From positions 102,465,001-102,529,000 of the forward strand of contig NC_060207.1 in NCBI RefSeq assembly GCF_021130785.1: a DNA stretch of 64,000 nucleotides, in the 5' to 3' direction. The position numbers and the translations under genes are program-made. Source of the DNA: Homalodisca vitripennis. Lineage: Eukaryota; Arthropoda; Insecta; Hemiptera; Cicadellidae. Position 1 is the stretch's first letter. The number at the start of each line of letters is the position of its first letter. Below the pieces are notes generated by a model. It did no database searches and was not told the DNA's origin. It worked only from the letters and a program-made list of their open reading frames with translations. Positions 36,484-49,365 of the stretch are shown here, piece by piece.

Positions 36484-36720
36484 TTCTAGGGGCATTACAG
36501 TAGTTGAAGACGAACCACGCCGGCTTATTGGAGAAAACTTTGAACCGATGCCTATGTCTAAAGCTGAGGCTTTCATCGCATTTCTTTAACACTGCCGTGA
36601 AGCATAGTTACAATGGCGATAACATTCTGAAATGTTGTACTCGTGAAGTATACTGGCATAATAATAAGCATTTTAGAAAGTCTAGTTTGCTTTTCATTTT
36701 TATTAAAATAGGTTGTAAAT
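36484..36720 (+). pseudogene. Possible piggyBac-type transposase fragment
   Basis: One frame reads PRRLIGENFEPMPMSKAEAF then IAFL and a stop. Another continues with a GDNILKCC segment. This resembles the block near the start of the DDE_Tnp_1_7 domain in PGBD4-like proteins, where an EN(F/W) and an 'aFia(l/i)lY' motif occur. Only about 30 residues support it and no element ends were seen. Confidence 0.4.
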
Positions 36721-37512
36721 GTTAGTAATAAAACTTTCGTAATTACAAAATATCAAGATGTCTTTTTGTGAGAGAAAGTTATTGTTTAACCAGGCGATTT
36801 TTGTCAGCGAGAAAGTAGGTGGATAACCCTTATATATTTGTACAAACTCCGTAGTTTGGCTAGAAATGAAATCGGAAGTAAGTTGGTCACCCGTGCCATT
36901 CTATAATGCCACATCACTAGTATTGTAGGCCTACGTCTATAAAATTGTTATCAAACTAGCCCATAAATTCTTATGAAATATTTTTTTAATAATTCCATTT
37001 GCCATTTAAGTTAAATATAAAATCTTTAAATGCTAATGTGGTATATATAGTTGTATAAGACTACATAAATTACCGATACAATAATAAATCTGTTGAAAGA
37101 GAAATTATATGATGAGAGTATTGTTTTACTTAACGTACTAAACAAATAAGTGTATGCATTTTCATGTTTTGAAGAAGGACAGAACAAATTATATTACGTC
37201 CAACAACATTACAAATTAACAAATTGTCTCTTGTTGTATAAAATAGTTAAAATAAAGCCATGGATTTGGCATGCACTTCCTCCCCACTTCTCATTTGCCG
37301 TTCAATATGTTTCTTTCTTTGGTCTCTCGTTTGTTAGTGTCCACAATCGAATGATCATCAAACGCTCCCACTATACAAAACTGTGAGTAGGTGTATACTA
37401 TTAGAGTAGATGTTCTGGAATACATGAAATAATGATTTAATCAAGGACAGTAAAAGATCGATCAAGATTCTGACTATTTAAATGAGTAGAACTTTCGAAA
37501 GAGTTCACTACA

Positions 37513-37648
37513 TCGTCTGCAGGTCCTTGGCACCGTGTCACGGACCTGGCGACATACCAGACCTCCTCTGTCTCTGCCAGTCGTAGAACCAGCCTACATT
37601 TACATACACAATCCCATCTGCAATTCCTATGTGTCACTCGCCCGTGTT
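37513..37648 (+). CDS. Possible isolated host exon
   Basis: A GC-richer island is open from 37490 and ends before GTAAGT at 37649. Two acceptors are possible: CTGCAG at 37507-37512, and the pyrimidine-rich TCCTCTGTCTCTGCCAG ending at 37580. The shared part reads EPAYIYIHNPICNSYVSLAR with coding-like codon choice. No family is recognised and no partner exon was found. The minus strand is also open here (37437-37637), so strand is uncertain. Confidence 0.25.
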
Positions 37649-37654
37649 GTAAGT

Positions 37655-40600
37655 TGATTCAGTGAATTTCCAAGTGATGAATGCAAATAATACTTCCGCG
37701 CAAACGTTTGTTTTCTGACGAGCAGATTAGGTCCAATGATAATTTTAGATTTCTTATTTTTAAGGAGGTTCAATCGATTATGGGTTGGAAAAAAATTGTA
37801 TGTTAAATTCAAAACCCTTTTTAATTTCCCTTACTATGAAAAGTATTAAACAAGTTTTTTTTTATCAAATTACGTGACATTGCACGCATTGAAAGTAGAA
37901 TATTTAAGACAAGGTGTAACATTTCTTTTGTTATAAACTGTTAATTTACTTAAGAAAACGTTTAAAACAGATAGTTAAAACAATTTAATTTAATTAAAAC
38001 ACATTATTTATCTCCAAAATACGATTGCACCGCCTAAAATGGTTCCCGCAACAGTTACGGTACTCGCTGTTTGTCTGCACGAAAGTTTTGATTGAATGTT
38101 CTCTAAATGTTACACGATTCCAAAACTTAGTCTCTTCGTGTCTGATTATTAACCCGTAACCGAGCCCACGTACTGAACTGAAGCCCTCGTTTATAACCGG
38201 GAACACAAGAATTCAAAATTACAATCAGTCTTTTACACACAAGAGTCCCTGTCGTGGTTGATTTAATAGTGATAAGGGAACGGTTTAAATTATAGAGGCT
38301 AAGTTCAATAACAAATTTCAACAAAGTTCTCATTCAAACAAGGATATCATTTTATCGTATATTGAATGGTATACGATAATTTTTCAATTTCTTTTCGGTA
38401 CAGAATAATGTACATCCTAAACATTGATTTGTAACTGATACCTGACGAGTTTGTGACAACAATCGTAATCAATTTTTAAATTCTCGAAAGATTTCCAGAT
38501 TCTAATCGTATCTAAAAAGTGAATTTCTAATAACTTGTTCACTTCCCAACCAACTTAAAGTTGGTACATATAATGAAGTGATTTTTCATGTTCTCAAAAC
38601 TTTGTAGTCTTGAGAGGTACATTACACTTTGTGTAATCATATTAAAACAGTTTCAAGAGTATTTAAAAACTTTTCCAACAACAAAGCTAAACCTCGCGCG
38701 CTTTTACAACCTTATTTTTAATCGTAGCGGGATGATATGTGTCTTTGAAGATCTTATCCAAACGCTTAGTGTTATCCATTACCCATCCAAACGCTTTTTA
38801 ATATGTCTTGTAAAGTGTATACTTTGTTATTGAAGAAGTTTAATTGAAGAAGTACAAACAAGTTTGTACTGTATTCTCGAAAATACTAAAAAGCGATCAA
38901 GACAAGAAATCAATATTAAGAGACATAAATTTATATAAGACATCTCTCATAAATAACTGACTAAAAGTTAGGTTGTGAATATGGATATGTTTTGCATTGT
39001 TCTTATGGGGTCAAATAAAACGGTTGCCACTACAGTTGCCTCATAATGTGTGCGATTCCATTATAAGATTGTAATTAAAAATATAGTAAATCTGATTTTG
39101 AGTGTTGTTTCAATAGTAACTTTTTGATCCAGAATTAACTTGCAAATTATATTTCGAGTAAGTGTCATTATGTCGTGTGTTGAAATATTAAATCATATGT
39201 TACATAATGGAGGTATTTGATTGTAAAATGGTTTCTTTAGATTATGAAATCCTATTGATGCAGTAAGTAGTTTGTAGTGTGAACTTAATAATAAATTGCA
39301 ATGTTGCTGTATGTTTTTAAACGTTATTTTTTTATCGTTTTTTCATATTTAAAGTGTAACAAAATGCATATAGACATTTCATAAACTCGTCTTTTAAAAC
39401 TTTTCCAAATCAACCACTAAAATAATAATAGCCATTTTTATTGATAAATAAAAGGAAGGTGTGTAACCAAGGTTGTACATCAAACATTTTTAATATGCCA
39501 ATTTCATATAAAATGAAAAATGAAAATAACTATATAAACGTTTTGCTTTCAGAGTTTATACATTGAGAGAGTTATTGTATAAATCCGACTCATCTTTATG
39601 ACATATGGTGTATATCTAAATAAATTTAGTTTGCGTTTTTAATAAGGTATAAAATATATAAAAGCAGATTTAATGGCTCTCTACTGAATTCTTTTCTCTA
39701 ACGACGGAGTTTTTTTTTAAACGACAAGCAGTATCTTTAACCAATTTTTAATATAGTTGTGTAATGGGTTTCTCATTGCTTACTGCGTATATGCCAGAAG
39801 AAACTTTTAAACTCTCTGTGATGAGGTGTTCCTTAAAATGTAGATCGCAGCGAGTGTTAAAGGAAGTATATCAAACTTGAGTATAAAGAAGTACTATACA
39901 GTATTGCACAATACCGGGCTGCGTGTTGAGTACCGGGTGCGATATCACCACGACGCGACGCGACGCTTCACAAGTTATCAGCTGTTTTCTCAATTCTCTA
40001 TTTTCGCCAGATAATTTTAACTCTTGATATTTGACCTGACCCTAATCGCGGGAAAATTACCAGCAACATTTTGTTATCTGGACCCCCAAGTCAGCGTTGG
40101 CACCGGAATAAAAAACTCTGACCTTTTGTAACTGATAAAGTCCAGCGATTTAATTATTGTGTAATGCAAATATATAGTTGACTGTGTCCTCGTATTTTTG
40201 AAGGAACGAGCTTTCAACTTTGTTTCCTCAGTTTTTAGCTCTTACAATGAAGGTAATGACATATTTATGAGGTAGCACATAATAAAAAAAATGCTAATTT
40301 ACTTTGCAATCAATATTAAAAACAACTCTCAATACTAAATTATTAAATTGTTTAGTTCAGTGTTTAATACCTGTATTTTAACTTCTGCGAGTACATCATC
40401 TATCGTCAATTTTAGAATTGACAATTGACATATAATTTACATGTTACAACATCTTGTAGTTGTCGGATTCACGGAATCGGATTTACGTACGCACTACTCA
40501 ATTTCGGTTTGTTGTAGACGTGTATCAAATTTAGTACAATGTAAGAATATTTTACTTAAGAATATTCAATGATAGAAGCATTGTTACAATTCACACATTT

Positions 40601-41009
40601 TCATAAGATGAACATATTGCAACAATTGTTTGAACCTTATAATGGCGGTTCGTTTAAGTCAGTATAACAATTTTCCAGCGTTTTAATTGTCCCTTTAAAT
40701 ACATTAAAACTCAAACTAAAGATATGAGAATTTGATATTACTGCTGAAATAGAATTTTAATAAACATATATTATGTTACGTTTGAATTTTTGTGCGCGAG
40801 TTCCCCCACACAATAAACATTTATCAGAAAGTCGGGGTAAATAAGTACTTGTTAAACTCCTTGTGGTTTTAAAAATATGTTTTCAGCTTTTGAACACATA
40901 TCTCGACACTATTTAGAATATTCACAGGTATTTTGCTACTAAAAATTATATAATATTTGTTGATTAGTCAACGTCTCTAGTGATTCTGATTATCAACAAC
41001 TGCGGTTTG
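37655..41009. other. AT-rich DNA, no gene recognised
   Basis: No exon, RNA gene or mobile element was identified. A short CGACG tandem run lies at 39950-39965. Confidence 0.45.
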
Positions 41010-41245
41010 AGCTTCGCTTCTTTATATATAAAGAATAACAGTGGACCGAGTACAGTCATGAGGAAGTCCTCCGGTGACAGGTTTCCCCAGAGAGTCATTA
41101 TTGTTTGATATATTGACGACGTCTATAGAGATATGTTCAGCCAGTTACACATATTGATTGGACTAATTTGCTGTTATTTAGACAGAACAGAATTGTGAAC
41201 AATCTTAATTTTCATTTAATCAAAGGCTTTTAAAAGTAAAATGTT
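41010..41245 (-). pseudogene. LINE reverse transcriptase fossil
   Basis: Minus-strand frames give LKAFD (near 41225), RRQYIK (near 41120) and, after a frameshift, TVLGPLLFFIYK (41018-41055). The order and spacing match the RT core of LINEs (KAFD, RxQxV, GVPQGxVLGPLLFxxYIND). The GVPQG part itself is corrupted. Clade cannot be set. Confidence 0.6.
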
Positions 41246-44064
41246 GGGGCATTTTTGTGTTATGATTTGTGTACGAATTCGGCCTAACTACTTGGGTAGA
41301 GATCTGTTCATTGGGTTAAAAGAGGGAGTAAACCCTTTCATGAAATTTTCCTTTTTTTATATATTATGACAGCGAAATAATAAAATACCGATTTTTCTAA
41401 TTGTACATGAGAAGAGTTTGTCTGTGGTGTAAGAAAAGAATATAAGGAAAGATAAAGAGGCCGAAAGTGATCTGAACGGCATATCTGAACGGTCTCGTGA
41501 TTTTTTAACAGATGCTGATGTGATTGTTATTTAAGTGGCTAACTACTAATAACTTTTAGGCTAAGTGTCATGTTACACAAAAATGACCTGTAAAATCATT
41601 TCATCAGTTGATATTTGTTAACTAAATTCGCTATCCTTCCATTTCGACATCTACCAACATTATTGAGCTGGCGGTCGATTCCTTTTTTGGAGGAAATTTC
41701 TTTGCCGATTTCTGGAATAACAACTAGACTTTGTTTTTTTAAATCCAACCGAGTTATTGTCATACATTTGACATACGCGGATTTTCACATAATAGGAAAT
41801 AATGTATGCAGATGTATCAGTCCTAAATCCTTACTTTTAGGTTTTTAATTTTAAAACAGAAAATATATGAAACATGCAATATGATTTAATACTGAGATTG
41901 TAGTATCCCCAGACGATTTTGGTACAAATAGATTTTTAACTGCCAACCTTATTTACTATTGTTAGTATAATATTTTACAACGTAACACAATGTCAAGCAT
42001 TTCTGAACTTTTGCATCTTTTATTGTTGCAGTTACACTTTCCCTGAAATTGCTATTAACCACACATGTGCAGAACTAATAAACCAATTATTATCTAGAGT
42101 GTAGGTGAGCACTATCATGTTTTATAGGTTTTCTGTCACAGTAAGTTTGTGTGGGTGTGGAGGTATTACATTCTGATAAGAAACCTAATTCGCGTGCAAA
42201 ACCACGAGAATTTACTATTAGGCTACAGTGGTCTTCTTTATTGAAGTTAAGTAGTTTTTATAGTTTAAAAATTGTCAAGTAATTCGTGTTTAGTTTTAAA
42301 ATTGCAGAAGTATTCACACTTTTCTATTATCAGACAACAAAACTCTACCTATATTATTATAATATTGTGATATTGATTGAGAGGTAAGTCAAGAACGTGA
42401 TTGCAGACAAACGGGGACGTGAAAGAACTATGCGCGTAAGCTACCTTTTCAGAAAATTGATATTAGTCGTATGTCATTACATTTGTTGTAAAAGTTGTTC
42501 GAGCTTAAGGAAGTGGGGCTATTAAAAAGCGGAGTTTTATTGATAACAAAATGGCGATCCTCTTGTCGTAGTAGTTATGGTTTAGGTAAGTGGCTAGCGT
42601 GATTAAAATAAAACATTCATAAAACGTTATAAAAAAAAATAAAATTACACCAACAAGTACAAAAATTGAGGAATTGATTAATTGTAGGCTACAGTTTAGT
42701 TTTTGTTTAGTTCTAACATAAATTCCCGTGCATATTAATCTGTATAGCCTACGTCAGCTAGGAATCCCGACTTCCCGGAACAAAACATCAACCTCCGTGA
42801 GTCAGGTTAGTCATTGAGTTGTGATACTGTTAGAATCAGATGTGAAACATTTACGTGGCCACTTTTCTTTGGAATTTCAATGTCTACACCATCGTAAGTA
42901 AAACTCATTTGTAAGATATAAATGAAAGGCTAACTACAAATTAACTTTTAACTATTTGTAAGTTAATAAAATATGTAATTAACATGCGGCGATCATTGTG
43001 GCGTTTTAAATAGAACTACAGTCTGTTTTGGTATTGTTTCCCGTACTGTTTTCAAAAGGTTTTGAAAAGTCATAAAATATGGAAATATCCTACTAAAAAC
43101 TGTTAGCTAATCCTTTACTAATCCTATAAGTAAAGGAAAGGTAAAGGATAGGCCGAGCCAGCCTCTGAAATTAGACGCCAGTTCGTGTCCCCAGATACTC
43201 CGTTGTATCGTTTTATTATGAAGTAATCTTAGTTATTAAAAATAATTTATTCAACTTTATTAGGGTGGCGCAATCGGTTTTCGTTGGCCATATTTTTAAC
43301 ATCTCACAATTTCTGAAGACAGGAAAATAGGAAAATTCTGTTTGATCATTACAGATGGAGTCGTATAAATTACAAGAAGAGTTTTTAGGGACGTCTGTAA
43401 CGCCCTAAGAAAAAATGTTTATGCAAAATATAAAAAGTATTTACTATATGGGCATGGAAGATGGCTGGAAGGTATGATGTATTTCTATCTATAACAAATT
43501 AATTTTTCAAAGTAACGTTCTACTAAAACATGTAATTTCCTTAAATATAATTTAATTAATCATAATTCAAAACACTTGCGTGAAGCTATAACTCGTGTAC
43601 ACACTGTTAAAAATTCACATTTTTATCCTCAATCGTGTGCATTTGGGTCTTGTTACAAAATTCCCTACATTCCCATTTTAAATGCCCTTAATTCCTCTTA
43701 GAGTGCCGAAAACTATTTCTGTCTTCTGGGAAGTTCTTTTAAAGGCCAATACGTTAAAATAAATAAAAATATTCCAATCAAGGATCGATTGCTCTGCCTT
43801 AAGGTTTTAAATCACTTCCAATGCCCAATATGTGTTTGAAATGACGTTGAATGTTGTTTTAAAATCCCTATCAACAACTATTTTATTGACTATTCATATA
43901 AAACTATAACAATGTTAATGACCGCATTAAAATATGACGGAAGAATTCTCCTTCCGATTTTGCCAAAAAGAATAACATTGTGTCTTAAAATACATCATTA
44001 GATAATGCGTATTTTCGCAGGAGTGTTATTATAAAATTGTGGTAGATAAGGGGACGGCCCTCAC
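41246..44064. other. AT-rich DNA, no gene recognised
   Basis: No confident gene was found. Several good donor-like GTAAGT sites follow short GC-richer patches (for example near 42586 and 42896) but without supporting reading frames. Confidence 0.4.
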
Positions 44065-44155
44065 CTTCCTGATAACTCGGCAGTGATAAGGGCCGCACAA
44101 GTCGCAAGTCACTCTGTGGAGATGTGTGGTGCAACTCGTTCGTCACCACTCGACA
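44065..44155 (-). CDS. Possible isolated host exon, minus strand
   Basis: A 91-bp GC-richer segment is bounded on the minus strand by a TAG acceptor and an AAGGTGAGG donor (44059-44067). It is open and reads VVTNELHHTSPQSDLRLVRP with coding-like codon choice. The plus strand also has a 62-codon frame here (44083-44271), so this may be a chance. No family is recognised. Confidence 0.22.
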
Positions 44156-44739
44156 CTAACAGCACGATACTACGTCTGTGTACCGATTGGATCGTGCCAC
44201 TCGTGTGCAAATATTCGGGTTTATGCAGATTATTGAACTTTTCAGTACAAATACGCGAAGTTCCGTCATAATCATGGGAATTGCTAAATAAACCGATACA
44301 GCGTATCGAAGGACTCGACAGGAGGTTACGTAAGAGTTATCGGATAGACGCACGGACTGCCCTTTGAACTTGAAAATCAATGGAGTTCTTCGTTAGGCCA
44401 AGAGGACCATTTTATTCCAGCGACAAGAGGTTCTTCCATATATCAAGTTCCAACTTATGATAACCTTTGTATCAAAAGTCATCACACAGACAGATAGATT
44501 GTCCTTGAACTTCTGGCCCCAATATCAGTAGGATTCTTCCTTGGATAAACCTTCTTTTTCAATTAATTACAATTTAATTTAAGGTAATTTTTATTACGTT
44601 GAAATCTCCCTCCATGTTTTGTTAACATGTGTTTATGTTTTTGCATGGATAATTAACTTATAAGTTATAGATCATATATATCTCTTTAGTGGGTTAAACA
44701 CCTCTTTAAATATGTCCAAGAACGTTAAAAATCAATTTT

Positions 44740-45100
44740 GAGATGTTACCCCTACCTGCATTAGGTAGGAATAGGACTATTGGCGGCCATCTTGATTTTA
44801 GTCTCATAAGAACAATGTTAAATTCAAACATTTTACGATTTTATTTTAAGTGGTATACTCATTTTCAAGATATAATAAAATTAATACGCATCCAAAAGGT
44901 TTTTAATTTTTGTGATGTTGTTATTGTTCGGCCTACTTAGAGAAAATCTCAAACTTGTTTGCAAGTCCAACGTTAAGATAATAAAAAATTTATATATATA
45001 TTATAACAGAAACGAAAAAGCGTTTGGATGTGTATTATTACTCATATCTTTAAAATGAAATCCCTTTCAAACTACAAAAAGGACGTAAAAACCTTATGGG
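44740..45100 (-). repeat. Dispersed repeat A/B family, copy B
   Basis: This carries the complement of the AAGATGGCCGC block of 19917-20570. Its AATACGCATCCAA block occurs once direct (44883) and once inverted (near 45024), so the copy is rearranged or composite. Confidence 0.4.
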
Positions 45101-46854
45101 CAAAATTTATGATCGTTTCGCAACAGCTTAGAATTAACCACAATTTTGAAAATTTCTGAACATATTATCTTTATTCTATAATTCGACGTACATATGTGTA
45201 GCATTCATTATTTTGCTTGGCAGATCTTTTTCAGTAGTGATCCCACATATCCAACTCCCAGTAAATGATATCGTGTAGACTGGTTCCACAATGTAGCATG
45301 TCTAGACAATAATCTGTATCGATGTTTGACATGAATATGACTTGCTGGACAGTTTTAGTTCAGGTACCACCATCCTCGCCGTTTATTCGACTAACCACAA
45401 CATGGTGTTTGTTTACTTTTACATTCCCTCAATGTTTGTCTATCTATGTTTGCGCTTGTTCCATCATTTGCATGGTAATGAATATATCGATGTACTGACG
45501 TCAAAACTCGATTCTGTTGGAATGCACCCACTAATGCATTTGTATACTTATGTAATGCGCTCAAGTACATTTGTAATTATAATTAGTTCAGAAATGTCTA
45601 TTTCCTTCTGTTTCTAAATAGCATTCTCAGTCCTGTCCAGACTATTCCTGTAGCAAAATTATTTATGTAACTGTCAAGTATCTCACCAATATTCAACGTA
45701 AATGGATTGCCAAATTGTATCAATATGTAGGCCTAGTATATTACGCTAGTTAGTATAAGACGTTCATAATATTTTGTTATTTTGTATTTTTGTATTAAGA
45801 TGAATCTTTTATTTTAAACTAATTATTTTAACATACGAGAATTTCAAAATATTGGTAAAAAATAAATAATACAGTCTACAAAGTAAATATATGTTTATAC
45901 AATCCAATTACAATAATTTATAAAAACACTGAGTATAAAATAACCTTCTTGATTATCTAAAATAAGCGTGATGTGACTAAAATGTAGAGAAATGATAACT
46001 CAGGTGGTTTGACAAATTTGTCTGCACCTGTTTATTATAACTAAGAACTAGAATGTCAGAGCGATTTCTCTCAAACCGTGTAAGCTTAACTTTCAAATTC
46101 TGTATGCTTGTAGTATGTTATATGTACAGACAATCACCTTATACGACCCTTCCGCACAAAAATTCCTGCAGGGAGATAATAAGGAAAAGTATGTCAGGAA
46201 TGAATATAATCATGTCAAATTATGCATGTGATGGAGTTTAAAACAAAACAGTTGGAAACAAAACCACTATCAGAAGCAAAATGTGGACAGTCTCGAAGAA
46301 AATAATACAGCAATATCAATTGTAAGCCTACCTAATAAAAACCAACTTCTATCAAAGTATGACTTATAATTGACCATAAGAAAGTAATCTAGCGGGTGGT
46401 TATCTCATGTTTGTACTAAAATGCTAAATGCAATTTACTTTAAATTGTAATGTAACGTGTTTTAAAGATCTTTATAAAAAGTAACCTTATTTAGGTGTTT
46501 GAGTGCATATAACAATAAATCTAATAAAGATAAAAAATATATAAGCTTAATTTATGTTATACCATATTTAACTCAATTACGGAACACTGGAAGTATTTAC
46601 AAATTAATCACGATATCGTGGAGCTGGGAATCACATACCATTATGCTTTAAATGTAATTTTCTCTCTGGACACTATCGTTAGTAAAATGAATACTATATT
46701 TGTTAAAATGTTGATTATATCAAGCTTGTGTAGACAGCGGAGTGTAGCAACCTGGAGCACTGTTAAAAATAGCCAAGATATATGATGTTGGTAAATAGTG
46801 CCTTGTATGAATTTTATAAAACCTACAATATTTGTTATGAAAGATATAAAAAAT
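45101..46854. other. AT-rich DNA, no gene recognised
   Basis: No exon or mobile element was recognised. A 91-codon plus-strand frame at 45342-45617 is hydrophobic and has no domain I can name. Confidence 0.45.
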
Positions 46855-48438
46855 AAATAGTAGGAACAAAAAGCGTAAGGAATGGATATCTAATAACTTA
46901 ATAAATCTTATACACTGGAAGAACGTCTTATATATAAAAATTATTGTAAAAATAAACTTAATGTGAAACTGAAGGAGGAGTACAGTAATTTGGCTAGGTT
47001 TGTAAATGGATGTATAACTCTCATGTAACTCTCAATTAAAAATGGGGATTCCACGTAACATAACTGGCAAGGAAGCTGATGAAAATAAATTATGCGTTGT
47101 ACCACATGAAACAGTTTTTGAGTACATATTATTAATACAGTTATACATGTCATGCTTCGAGAACACAATGGGATATGGGATCGTACACTATGGTGGTACC
47201 TTTAGCACGGTGTTGCAGCCTGTGGTAATGAGTAAGACGCATGCTTTGCGAACGGTATTTGGCCTTCGGCGTACGGACAGAGCTAGTTACTTGTTCACTG
47301 ATAACCATATCCTAACTTTCAAACAATTGTATGAGTTAAACGTATTGATGTATGTTTATAAACAGTTGCAGGATTATCCCATTAAAATGACGTACAGGGA
47401 AACAAGTGCTGTTAAAATCACATCTCTCGATGTACCAAATTATTTCAAAGAAATTTCCAGACATCAGTTTTTCTACACTGGTCCAAAATTTTTCAATAAA
47501 TTTGTTGAGAGATATGGCAATGGTATATATTTTGAACGAAATCCTAAATTTAAGATGAAATGTTTAAAATTTATAATGGAGAATGAATTGAAGTTTAATG
47601 AAATGAAGTTTGTATCGGGAGTAAATCTGGAATTTGATCTGTTTTCTGTCCAGAGACAGTAAACAAATATGTCAAAAATAAAAAATAAATATGTCAATAA
47701 CAGATTATTGACTTATTTTTTTTTTTTTATTCATTGCCATGTGTAAAAAATGTGTGTGTATGTGTTAGATTATTATTATTATTAAAGCCATTTGATTTTC
47801 TATAAAATTATATATACTGTTATTGTTATTATGTCAATTTATTGCTGTTATTTGTTGATTTGTTTCTATGTTTATACCTTGTTACTTGCTTATATTATTT
47901 ATTCCTTGTTATATGTAAATGTGTGCATGTAGGTGTGTATATGTATGTAGATTTATATACATATATAACCTTGTTACTAATGTATATATGTATGTATTTA
48001 TACGTGTTAGGTGTTAGTTGTTAGGTTGTTAGCAGTAGCATATTGGAAAACATGGTGGGCTCAATTACTTTATATTATGATTAGATTACTATAGTAAGTT
48101 TCAAACATGCATGCATGTAACTGGAATAATACATTTCTCTCGAATATCTATTTGTAATGTTTAAATAGAATAATTGTGAGTAACTTGTGCATATAGAAGA
48201 TCTAAAATGAACTATTACAAGTAAAGGGATGACTGTCAAAATAAGTAATGTAAATACTGTAGCCTACCTTAGTAAGCCAACTTTACTTCCCGCACGCGCC
48301 ATTATAGGGGCATTGCGAATGTACGGCAAAAAATGCATGTAATAATAGAAATAGAAATTGCGTGTAATGTTAATGTTTTGCATGTATTCAACTTTGTAAT
48401 TCTCAGAATAAAGATCTTTTCAACTTGAACTTTGAACT
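46855..48438 (+). mobile_element. Internally deleted LINE
   Basis: The left part reads RKEWISNNLINLIHWKN and KLKEEYSNLARFVN, the linker that normally precedes the RT. Within about 100 bp the reading becomes the C-terminal tail, ENTMGYGIVHYGGTFSTVL. The whole RT core is therefore missing. The 3' UTR is TA-rich and ends with AATAAAGATC and TTGAACTTTGAACT, like the short direct-repeat tails of some LINEs. Confidence 0.65.
47042..47662 (+). pseudogene. LINE C-terminal reading frame (RT core absent)
   Basis: A 206-codon open frame is recognisable from about residue 38 as the post-RT region of a LINE: YGIVHYGGTF, KTHALRTVFGL, TFKQLYELNVLMYVYKQL. The first about 35 codons probably come from the deletion junction. 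Despite being open it lacks catalytic motifs, so it is called a remnant. Confidence 0.65.
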
Positions 48439-48692
48439 ATATGTAATGGTTTGAAATGCTCATCTTTTTACGGAGTAAATACAAAAAGTTGTGTAAGCAA
48501 AAATTATCAACACTTGCTAAAGCCACACAAGTACGATAGCATTTTTTTTGTAAAGTTTTATTACCAAAAATCACGGTTGAAAACCAGATCAAAGTTTAAA
48601 CAAGATGCGTTCAATTAGTGTTTATAATATTTAAATACATAAAAACGCCTTTTATTTAAGCGTTGCTCATTACATTTTAACTGGTTTACAAA

Positions 48693-48790
48693 TAGGGTGA
48701 CCAAACGTCCCGGAAAACCGGGATTGTCCCTTTCATATGGCTGCATGACATAGGGCGTCCTGAAAAATTGTCTTCCTGGATAAATAATCT
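48693..48790 (+). mobile_element. hAT-like terminal fragment (tentative)
   Basis: The stretch TAGGGTGACCAAACGTCCCG, with its internal CCGGAAAACCGG and a later GCGTCCTGAAAAATTGTC, resembles the 'GGGTGACCAnACGTCCCGG' ends of some hAT elements. No opposite end or transposase was found. Confidence 0.35.
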
Positions 48791-49063
48791 AAATATGTTA
48801 ATATTTCATAATTATGTTAACATCGCATTATTATGATTGTACTCAGCTTGTCTACAAATTGATTGATTCTGCTATTTTATCATTGCTGTCATTGTTACCC
48901 ATAAGGCCAATGTAAATTTATTGGCTGAACATGTAATACCCTCTCTTACAATCAAAATTGAAAATAGAAACATTACCGGAAACGCACATTCGCCTTACCA
49001 GAAATTAGCCCTCAAACTGTGGAAGGTGTTAGGTACAACTTGCGACTATAATATAATATAGAG

Positions 49064-49200
49064 GGATGTGTCTGGTGCTATTTATAGATTCAGACGTTTT
49101 GCTGGATGTGTCTGGGTGCTATTTATAGTTTCAAACGTTTTGCTGGATGTGTCTGGGTGCTATTTATAGTCTCAAACTTTTTGCTGGATGTGTCTGGAGT
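49064..49200 (+). repeat. 41-bp minisatellite, about 3.3 copies
   Basis: Units begin GGATGTGTCTGG at 49064, 49104, 49145 and 49186, each followed by TGCTATTTATAG and TTTTGCT. Confidence 0.9.
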
Positions 49201-49365
49201 CTTAAAGTCTAATAATAGATTCAATAGACCAACATTACAACGAAATATGGAATACCAGGCTGTTCCATTGTGTACACGTTGAATGGTTTGATATATTTAA
49301 CACCAGTTTACTTCTGTAAGTTTCTCATGAAATAATTTAACTACGGTAAACCTACTTCTTAAGGG

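Noticed and set aside
45342..45617. 91-codon hydrophobic frame as a receptor fragment
   Set aside because: No membrane-protein family motif or splice context supports it; AT-rich DNA readily gives hydrophobic frames.
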